This document shows, piece by piece, positions 56,550 to 64,000 of a stretch of DNA of 64,000 bases. Each line of letters opens with the position of its first letter. Positions within the stretch are counted from its first letter, which is position 1. The notes below the pieces were generated by a model. That model was given only the letters and a program-made list of their open reading frames with translations, did not search any database and was not told the origin of the DNA. The DNA is taken from the NCBI GenBank assembly GCA_035048815.1, contig JAUCBN010000011.1, positions 22,088,001-22,152,000 of the forward strand, written 5' to 3'. This DNA comes from Abelmoschus esculentus (Eukaryota; Streptophyta; Magnoliopsida; Malvales; Malvaceae). Made by a program: the position numbers and the translations under genes.

Positions 56550-57526
56550 CTGACTATGGAAGCAGACTGTATCAGCTACGCCAAGAAGTGCTATAAGTGC
56601 CAGATATATGCTGATAAAATTCATTCTCCCCCATCACCGTTGCACACCATGAATTCACCATGACCCTTTGCAATGTGGGGAATGGATGTCATTGGGCAGA
56701 TTCATCCAACAGCATCCAACAGACACCGCTTCATTCTGGTGGCGATCAATTACTTCACCAAATGGGTAGAGGTAGCCTCTTATCCCAACATCACGAGATC
56801 GACAGTTTGCAAGTTTATAAAGAAAGAAATCATTTGTCGATATGGTTTACCAAAGAGAATCATCACCAGCAATGCTTCCAATCTGAACAATAAAATGATT
56901 AGAGAAGTGTGTGAGCAATTCAAGATAACACATCGCAACTCCACCACTTATCGTCCTAAGATGAATGAGGCAGTGGAAGCAACAAATAAAAATATCAAGA
57001 AGATCATAGTGAAGACAACGAAAACTTTCAGAGATTGGCATGAGAAGTTACCGTTTGCTTTATTTGCCTATAGAATGTCGGTACGTACATCGACAGGGGC
57101 AACTCCGTACTCTCTGGTGTATGGTACAGAAGTAGTATTGCCCATAGAAGTAGAGATTCCATCACCCGAATCTTGAATGAAGTAAAGTTGGATGAAGCTA
57201 AATAGGTACAGGCTAAATATGATCAACTCAACCTCATTGAAGAGAAGAGATTGAGGGCCATCTTTCATGGTCAGATGTATCAGAGGAGGAGGATACAGGA
57301 CTACAATAAGAAGGTCAAGCCCAGAGAATTTCGAGAGGGAGATCTGGTGTTGAAAAAGATCTTGCCCATACAGAAAGACTTCCGAGGGAAGTGGATGCCA
57401 AATTGGGAAGGGCCCTACGTAGTTAAAAAGGCCTTTTCCGGTGGAGCGTTAATTCTAGTAAAAATGGATGGACGCGAACTGAGTAACCCAATAAACTCAG
57501 ACTCAGTTAAAAAGTACTACGTTTGA
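56450..57526 (+). pseudogene. Integrase of the Tat-clade element, catalytic site altered
   Basis: In the zinc finger the two His positions read Tyr (VYDV, CGTY), while the Cys pair remains (CYKCQIYADK). The core begins GMDVIGQI with the first Asp kept. The second catalytic Asp is Ser (IITSNASN), and the Glu (MNEAVEATNKN) lies 36 residues after it, the DDx35E spacing. SLVYGTEVVLPIEVEIPS closes the core. A stop at 57174 and a frame change precede the C-terminal part MYQRRRIQDYNKKVKPREF ... LVLKKILPIQKDFRGKW (57251-57526). Confidence 0.85.
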
Positions 57527-57660
57527 AAAAAATGAAAAGTAAAAAAAATGAAAAAGGATGAAAACGAAAAATTAAAAAAATGAGAAGAAAAAAAAGAGAA
57601 AAGAAAAAGAAAAAGAGAGAAAAGAAAGTTCAAGAGGAAAACCCGGAAAGGGCTTCTTAA
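57527..57660 (+). other. Purine-rich tract after integrase
   Basis: Some 130 bases almost without pyrimidines directly after the integrase stop (57524-57526): A-rich with AGAAAAAG words. It lies at the pol/3' UTR border. Confidence 0.8.
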
Positions 57661-58489
57661 AACCAACAAATGAATCGAGTTGAAAACTCGTAAAGGACGA
57701 CTTGAATCCATTTTAGAATTGGCATCCAATGGGTAAACCCTCTCAGACTCAGTGACAGGACCAAAGGCAAGGAATCTATTGTCAACACGGATCCATATGT
57801 CATTCATACAGTGAAGTGTTTAAGACTTTGTATCATTTTTGTCATCTTTTAAAAAATTTCATGTTTGCCATGATATTTTGAATATAATATATTTATATTA
57901 CATATGTCTTTTCCATGAATTATCATTCATTTTCTAGGTTAACATGGAATTACATCAAACAAAAGATTTTTTGACATTACTTTGTTATAGTTTTAGCCTA
58001 TAAGGTGCAGGTAATGCAGGAAAAAGAATTAATCACAAGAAGAATCCCATACAACAGAAAACAGTCATGTAGAAATGTTGAAATGCCAAAGCTACGAAGC
58101 ATACCAGATTGAAAAAAAAGAAGAAAAAAAATCTCGAATATGCTCTCAAAAGTAAAAGCTCAAGAAGATACCCGGGAACAGGTTGATGTTTGAAGTTTGA
58201 ACTCTTAACGTGAGATTAGACGGCCATGTTACAGAAAGGAGATGGGAGACGAGAAAACGTTACTATCGCCTGCTCAAAGGCGAGGATCACAGAAGACATC
58301 AAGACATTATTCATGCATCATATATTGTAGGCATCCCTAGGGTTAGGTGCATGCTAACCTGCATTGTAAAATATTTTACGGTTTTCTTTTCCACATGAAC
58401 ACAAGAATAAAAATAAAGTCAAGAGAAGAAATGTAAAGAGCCTACAAAAGCTATTGAAATCTATATCAGAAAACAAAGCATCGACAAAA
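57661..58489 (+). other. 3' untranslated region of the Tat-clade element
   Basis: No coding sequence recognised. Confidence 0.5.
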
Positions 58490-59060
58490 GATTTGCATAG
58501 AAGAACTTGTAATTGCTAAAGAGAGATTATAAGAAGAGCTAGCAAACTCAAGATTCAAGAGGAGAATCAACCAGAAGATTCAACACAAGAAGAATCCTTG
58601 AAGCAAACAAAAGATTTTATGGGAGCAAGAATCAACGACAAGAAGATTCTATATAGGAAGAACTCTTGAAAAGTCAAAACGTGAAGGATTCTATGAGAGC
58701 AAGAATCTCCAGTAAGAAGTTCTATATAGGAAGAACTCAAAATACGAAGATTCTATGAGAGCAAGAATCTCCAGCAAGAAGTTCTATATGAGAAGAACCT
58801 TTTAAGATGCGAAAGATTCTATGAGAGTAAGAATCTCTAGCAAGAAGTTCTACGACAGAAAGAACACTCAAATAAGACACTAAGGATTCTATATAAGAAG
58901 AATCTACAACGAGAAGTTCATTACAGGAAGGACTCTCGGCTTAAGATGTAGAGGGTTCTATATAAAAAGAACTTGCAGCATCAACATCCGAAGACAAAGA
59001 GTCAACACAGAAAGGGTGTACAACATAAGGATTTTGTTGAAGACGTATGAGACTCTACGG
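58490..59060 (+). repeat. Short tandem repeats in the 3' UTR, about 60-bp unit
   Basis: GATTCTATGAGAGCAAGAAT followed by CTCCAGCAAGAAGTTCTATA recurs at about 58690, 58750 and 58811. Degenerate copies (AAGATTCTATATAGGAAGAA, AGTTCTACGACAGAAAGAAC) occur before and after. Shows the same habit of repeat growth between pol and 3' LTR as element A, with unrelated units. Confidence 0.8.
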
Positions 59061-59384
59061 AGGAAGAATCTGCTTATATAGGTATCCGATAGAAGAACAA
59101 GCGAAGAAGAAGTTGCAGGCCTAAAGCTTCAGTTTTAAAGAATTTTGTTCTGAAGTAGCGAAGAAGACTAAGCGAAGACTAAGAGGGGGCGGTGGTCAGT
59201 GGTCAGTGGAAGAACTCCAACCTTACCCCTACCTTATCAATAAAACCCTAGAACTCCAGCATCACCAAAAGAACCTTAACCTTAACTTCATCAAGAGTCC
59301 CTACCTTACCAAGATTAACCTTGAGACCATACTAGACAAGGTGGGTTATTCCTTATCTTTGCTTCATTATCGTTGCACAACAAT

Positions 59385-59401
59385 GAGCAAAGAGGGGCAG
59401 C
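59385..59401 (+). other. Polypurine tract of the Tat-clade element
   Basis: GAGCAAAGAGGGGCAGC immediately before TGTAATAACCC. The 60 bp upstream (TTATTCCTTATCTTTGCTTC, TGCACAACAATGAGC) also match element A. Confidence 0.75.
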
Positions 59402-59787
59402 TGTAATAACCCATTATTTAATAACCAAAACCCTTTTAAACTCCAGATCCAATATACAAATAAGCCCATATCTAAGACCAACACCATTACACCCCAAACC
59501 CAATTAGATAACCTAAACCCTAATGGTAATCTAACTAACCCTAACTGAGGAAACCAGTCGTCGGCCGCATCTCCTTTCTAGTTGGCCGCGCGTGGCCGCC
59601 ACGGGCGGCGATTCAAATCACGTGTGGTGGTCATGCGCCCTTTCATTGGCTCCCGTGGACGGCCACCGCTTCATCTCTACTCCACCTCCCAAGTCTATTC
59701 GAATCTGCAAAAGAAAAAGAAGATTATTAGATCTATAATCATAGATCTAAATAGGCTAGAAATAATATAATATTGTTGTAAAATAGG

Positions 59788-59795
59788 TATAAAAA
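59788..59795 (+). promoter_or_regulatory. TATA box of the shared LTR
   Basis: TATAAAAA within AGGTATAAAAACCC, the counterpart of 8659-8666. It would drive transcription of the downstream partial copy through the plastid insert. Confidence 0.55.
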
Positions 59796-60620
59796 CCCAG
59801 AACCATCAGTTTATTCTCGGTTACGAACCGATCAAAATTCAAAAAAGAAATATACATTCGAAGCACAAAAAACAGTAGCAAAAAGACTTCTATTATTCGC
59901 ATACAAATCGGAAGAGAGAAGGAAGAGATCGGAGTCAAAAAAAATCGAAAAGAAAGGTAAAAAAGAGATATAAAAGTTTCGAATACTTACCTTTAATCTT
60001 AGATCTAGGCTTGTGTGATAGTCAATTTGAAAATCCGAGATCATCACCGCGTTCCCCACGTCGAGATCTTCCGGAAAGCAACAAACTTTCTCCTTCCGAC
60101 GACCGGCGGCAGCGACCGACGCGGTGGCCGACGGTAGTGCACGACGGCCGGAGAATGACTGGATCTCCATAGCTCTAGAGAACTTCAGAGCTTCAAATAA
60201 GCTCTTTATTTTATGTTATGTGAGAAATAAGGAAGATGAGTATCTTTCATTAAAAGGGGGTATTTATATCAAATCCAAAACGACGTCGTTTGGGTGTTTG
60301 GATACAGGACCCAAAACGACGTCGTTTTGAATATCCAGATCCGAGACCAACCCAGCCATCCGATCCAGACCCATGCCTAACCCGAGAAAATGGGGAAATT
60401 ACTACCTTGGTCCTTACAGTTTCGGCCAGTTCGAGATTCGGCTCCCCAGTTTGCATATCCTTTGATTTCAGTCACTAATTTCTCCTATTTAGCCCTATAT
60501 TTTATTTTTTTTAAATTTAGCCCTTATTCCTTTATTTTTACCCCTCTAACTTTTGTTTTTGTGCAGATTAGCCCCTAAGTTATTATTATTATTAATTATT
60601 ATTATTATTATTCCTATATA

Positions 60621-60725
60621 TATATTACTCAAAAAAATCGACACAATATGCCTAGTCGATTGGAGTTAAAGAAATTCTGTCCCTATTGTTACAAACATAC
60701 AATTCACAGGGAGATAAAAAAATAA
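60621..60725 (+). pseudogene. rpl33: Plastid ribosomal protein L33, 3' fragment
   Basis: The frame YITQKNRHNMPSRLELKKFC, followed by PYCYKHTIHREIKK and TAA (60723-60725), is the C-terminal half of the 66-residue plastid L33, with its second zinc-ribbon Cys pair. There is no start codon or plastid promoter. In the nucleus this is a dead fragment. Confidence 0.9.
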
Positions 60726-61118
60726 ACCTGCTCGTATATGTCACCCCTTCCCGAGAATATGAAAATATGACAGAAAATGATGACATTAGGTTATAATATA
60801 TTAAGTATATAAATATAATTAGTTATAGATATAACGCATATTTTATTTATATGCATATTATATATATATTTTTTATATTTATTATTAATTATATATATTT
60901 ATTATTAATATTATTAATTATTATATTATTACATATCATATATTTAAATTTATATACATTTAAATAATAAATAAATAATAATAAAATAAACAAACCAAAT
61001 CCTGTTTATTATATTCATTCTAAAATTTTACTATAATTTAATTTGAATATTATACGATCAAAATAGGATTTTAGAAATAGAGATAGGATTCTTTTTAAAA
61101 ATAAGGAATAAAGAAATC

Positions 61119-61424
61119 ATGGATAAATCCAAGCGACTCTTTCTTAAATCCAAGCGATCTTTTCGTAGGCGTTTGCCCCCGATCCAATCGGGGGATCGAA
61201 TTGATTATAGAAACATGAGTTTAATTAGTCGATTTATTAGTGAACAAGGAAAAATATTATCTAGGCGAGTAAATAGATTGACCTTAAAACAACAACGATT
61301 AATTACTATTGCTATAAAACAAGCTCGTATTTTATCTTCGTTACCCTTTCTTAATAATGAGAAACAATTTGAAAGAAGCGAGTCGACCGCTAGAACTACT
61401 GCTCTTAGAACTAGAAATAAATAG
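61119..61424 (+). pseudogene. rps18: Plastid ribosomal protein S18, full-length open frame in nuclear DNA
   Basis: 101 codons with ATG and TAG, starting MDKSKRLFLKSKRSFRRR and containing PPIQSGDRIDYRNMSLISRF and LTLKQQRLITIAIKQARIL. The length equals that of typical plastid S18, a small-subunit protein of the chloroplast ribosome. The seventh residue is Leu, where I would expect Pro, and near the C-terminus TALRTRNK stands where plastid copies have variants of TGLRARNK. These changes are consistent with nuclear decay. It has no transit peptide, so a transfer product would not reach the plastid; it is annotated as an unexpressed copy although the frame is intact. Confidence 0.9.
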
Positions 61425-61784
61425 GTTTACCCCTTCAATTGATTCAAAATTATCAAATGTAGATTGATGCTTTATTCAAAATATCTGATAATCAAAAGAA
61501 AAAAAATAAATAAAAGAATCAAATCTGGTTGGGGAAGAAAAAGAAATCTTTTTTTTAGGGATGAGCCTTTAGGGATTGTTTAAGCATCCTGTTTTTCAGG
61601 TGTCATCTCCCGGAATATCAAATTTTCAAACATTCCCGCGGATTTTTAAATTTAAATATTCCAATGGGAGTGACATCCTGTTCTTCAGGTATCACCTCTC
61701 GGGATACCGAATTTTTAAATCCTACTAAATTTTTGAATCTTTTAACCGTTTTTTAAATATTTTTAAAAAAAGGGTCGCTACAGA

Positions 61785-61803
61785 TGGCGACTCCGCTGGG
61801 GAC
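61785..61803 (+). other. Primer-binding site of the second Tat copy
   Basis: TGGCGACTCCGCTGGGGAC, 2 bp after the LTR end. It matches the word at 9730-9748 at most positions and is probably the less mutated form. Confidence 0.85.
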
Positions 61804-61864
61804 AACATTTTTTTTAAAACGGAGTTAAGCCTTAGTTTGGTTCGCATCGTAATTTTTAAGAAAA

Positions 61865-63142
61865 TATAAAATTTTAATTAAATTAATTTTTAATTTCCAT
61901 TTACATTAGATTAAGAACCCTTAAGTGTGAATGATTACTTCGCTTCGTGGGGTCTTTACCTCCGTATAGTATCGTAATTCACTTTCGGAATTTTGGTCTT
62001 TATATTTCGTGGGGTTCTCACTCCCGTATAATTAAGGGTCATATTCTCCCAAATTGATGTCTTCAATGACAGTTCGGGTACGGTTACTTTAGAACCGAAA
62101 ACGCATATAATGAACCTTAGAAGCTTACCTGATCGAAATTATGCCGTTATGTTGCCCGTTTAGAATCACCCTTTCAGTCTTCGTTTATTTATATTTACCT
62201 TGTTATATTGCATTTTTTTATACATTTATTTATTTGTTTATTATTTAATTTTATTTTTAATTTTGTGAATTAATTATACTAACGCATTTCTTTTTCCGTG
62301 TTTATTTTGTTTCCTTTTTTCTTTTGTTTTTGCATTCATTTTGCATATCATTTCATACATAGGTGTTTGATTCAAAGGTACATTCAAGAAGACGATCAAT
62401 TATGGGTGAGAGATTCTGTATCAACAAAAATGCTAACGCTACAGTATGAGGGTGGTCCAAACGCCTTCAAATGGAAAAGGGAAATAGCTTAACGAATGGT
62501 CATGCCTCAGAGATTGTGGATCCCATCTTGATTGTTTTAAAACAGAACAAGCTCGATGAATTGAAAGAAATATGGCAAAACTTTGATCCAGATGGAAAAG
62601 AAGCATTTCAACAAGAATTCGGCGATATAGCACTCCTATTAAAGGTCAAGACCGATGCCCGTATGTTTCGAGCCTTGACTCAGTTTTGGAATCCCGGGTA
62701 CTGTTGCTTCACTTTCGAAAAGATTGATATGACTCCCACTATTGAAGAATACACAACTCTGCTTAATAGTCCAAGACTTAAGACAGAAACGGTTTACCTT
62801 AAACCGAGAGATCCTCCATCTTTTGGCGAAAGCTTGATGAATGTCATCGGAATGAGCAAAGAGTGGGTCCGAGGTAAAATTGTAAAGAAAGGCAAAACTG
62901 ATTACATCGCATGGACACATATTCGTGACCTGATCCTCCGTCATCCAGATCAACCTAAGAAGAGGTATTTGTTAGCCTACGACATCTATGGTATGGTCAT
63001 TTTTCCAAAGGTTCTGGGGCACATAGATTATGCAGTAACTGATTTATTTGACAAACTCGGAAAGAATGTCAACCCGGTACCTGCAATTTTGGCCGAAACA
63101 TTTCGATCACTGAATGCTTGCCGAAAGATGGGTGAAGGTAGG
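61865..63142 (+). repeat. Direct repeat copy 2 (leader and gag start, 1278 bp)
   Basis: Aligns without net gaps to 47517-48794. Homology stops abruptly at 63142/63143; after it copy 1 continues through gag while this copy enters AT-rich DNA. Confidence 0.92.
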
Positions 63143-63160
63143 ATTTTGATTCTATCATAG
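62402..63160 (+). pseudogene. DUF7745-type gag-like protein, 3'-truncated (copy 2)
   Basis: The frame from ATG 62402 has a TGA at 62447-62449 (shared with copy 1) and is then open from the internal ATG at 62471 to 63160 (229 codons). It keeps Trp and Arg codons at the three positions where copy 1 has stops. From about codon 224 (after NACRKMGEG) the sequence leaves the element, and the last few codons are foreign. Content: FDPDGKEAFQQEFGDIALLL, TPTIEEYTTLLNSPR and PVPAILAETFRSLN. Function unknown. Confidence 0.75.
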
Positions 63161-64000
63161 TTATGGTTGAGAATATTTAGTAGTATTTTATTTTAGAATT
63201 AATTAATTTTTAATATTTTATTTAAATTTTAATTATTTTATATTTTATATTAGAATAAAATTATATTTCATATATATATATTTGATAAGTTAGATGCCAT
63301 GTTATTTAAAATATATTATCATATGCATATGACACGTCATTATTGTTAGATTATTCACGGTTCAGTTATCATGGTAGTTAAAAAATAAGCTATTTGTCAA
63401 AAAAGATATAGGTTAAGGGCTAAATTTATCCAAAAAAAGAATAAGGGCCAAAACGATAAAAATTATAAACGTTAAGGGTTAAAATTATCTTTATGCCTTT
63501 TTAAAATTATGTTTTTAGCTATTTATTTTAGGGATTTTTAAAAAATTTTAAATCAAAAAGTCAAAAACAATCGTGGTAAAGAAAGAATATATATTGAGAT
63601 ATTTTTTACCTTTAATGAAAGAGTGAGTTTTCATATTCGATATTAATGTTTCCCGTGCTTTTGGTGATTAATAATATATATTGAGATATTTTTTACCTTT
63701 TCAAGATACCTAGTTAAATATTTAATTTATTATTAACAAAGCTTATTTTAATTATTAATTTTTAATAAAAATTCAAAAATACTTCTTAACAAAGCATATT
63801 TTAATTCTTATTTATTAATAAATTATTATTGTTAAATATTTAAAAATTATTATTATTATGCTTAATTAGATATTTAAAATTTATTATTATTGTTATTATT
63901 AATTCTATTAATAATAATATTAAAATTAAATTTTATTTAAAATAAATAAATAAAGTTTTTTTATTTTTTAGAACATGAATTATTTTTATATTAATAAAGT
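63143..64000. other. AT-rich DNA downstream of the array
   Basis: No gene. It includes a direct repeat of ATATATTGAGATATTTTTTA at about 63588 and 63673 and TAT/TTA-rich runs to the window end. Confidence 0.5.

Larger units (their letters stand above)
60621..61557 (+). mobile_element. Nuclear plastid DNA insertion (NUPT): rpl33 3' end, spacer, rps18, 3' flank
   Basis: The C-terminal 34 codons of plastid rpl33 (60621-60725), then about 390 bp of spacer, the complete rps18 frame (61119-61424) and about 130 bp of downstream spacer. Gene order and strand are those of the plastid rpl33-rps18 cluster. The left junction lies in TATATATATT, which both sides share, so it may be off by several bases. 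The right junction is placed at about 61557 from the loss of plastid-like text and is approximate. Part of the spacer (about 60790-61010) is very AT-rich and could include non-plastid DNA. Confidence 0.85.
59402..61782 (+). repeat. Shared LTR of the Tat array, interrupted by plastid DNA
   Basis: It starts TGTAATAACCC after the purine tract and ends GGGTCGCTACA before the PBS. Without the 937-bp plastid insert its length is about 1444 bp, the same as the element A LTRs. It has a TATA box at 59788-59795 and an (ATT)n stretch at about 60575-60612, at the same relative position as in element A. The borders at both outer ends are supported by the purine tract and PBS. Confidence 0.85.
47517..63142 (+). 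mobile_element. Composite Tat-clade array: internal region, one shared LTR, second partial internal region
   Basis: A 5'-truncated internal region (47517-59401) with gag, protease, RT, two RNase H domains and integrase leads to a purine tract and an LTR (59402-61782). The same LTR is followed by a good primer-binding site (61785) and the beginning of a second internal region (to 63142). That second copy repeats 47517-48794 as 61865-63142 at a constant 14348-bp offset. One LTR thus serves as 3' LTR for one copy and 5' LTR for the next. Unequal recombination between LTRs of related elements would produce this. No target duplication can be read because both outer ends are truncated. Confidence 0.82.

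Overview
This is plant nuclear DNA. The genes are intron-rich with GT..AG splice sites, intergenic DNA is very AT-rich, and several LTR retrotransposons and a piece of plastid DNA are inserted. The retroelement gag domain (DUF7745 type), familiar to me from cotton, and the overall gene style suggest Malvaceae, most likely Gossypium. The lineage is an inference, not proven.

Host genes. Four host genes are supported. (1) The 3' end of a NETWORKED 2 (NET2) actin-binding gene at 3-2846 (+). (2) A five-exon nicotinamidase (NIC1-type, 242 aa) at 3701-5129 (-), convergent with NET2. (3) A seven-exon receptor-like cytoplasmic kinase of the RBK (ROP-binding kinase) type, 437 aa, at 28811-31173 (-). 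(4) A four-exon SpoU/TrmH RNA 2'-O-methyltransferase, 344 aa, at 37773-40434 (-). Exon sums are exact multiples of three with consistent phases, so the three complete models look intact.

Retroelements. Element A (8302-18640) is a Tat/Ogre-like Ty3/gypsy element with 1426/1444-bp LTRs and a 5-bp TATAT target duplication. Its pol is badly decayed, and three unrelated tandem-repeat blocks lie between pol and the 3' LTR. A second LTR-like remnant lies at about 18775-20890. A chromovirus-type gypsy element fills 21603-28606 (468-bp LTRs); its chromodomain is split by a 1339-bp solo LTR that has its own TGAAG target duplication. From 47517 to 63142 there is a composite Tat-clade array: internal region (5' truncated), then one LTR, then the start of a second internal region. 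The shared LTR carries a roughly 0.94-kb plastid insertion with the rpl33 3' end and an intact rps18 reading frame. A further LTR-like stretch (45763-47516) with two plausible spliced mini-exons abuts it.

Small DNA transposons. Four inverted-repeat elements are visible. One is about 290 bp upstream of the kinase start codon (9-bp duplication). Another, 557 bp long, is at 40957-41513 (9-bp duplication). An 836-bp hAT-like element is at 42220-43055 (8-bp duplication with one mismatch). A diverged one is near 5912-6120.

The host genes show no sign of forming a pathway together. The main story is nested and recombined retroelements, decay by C-to-T/G-to-A change, and organelle DNA capture. I did not find a convincing new biological system. 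The best candidates for follow-up are the internal-LTR-internal array with its plastid insert, the satellite-like repeat blocks of element A, and the two mini-exons at 46891-47116.
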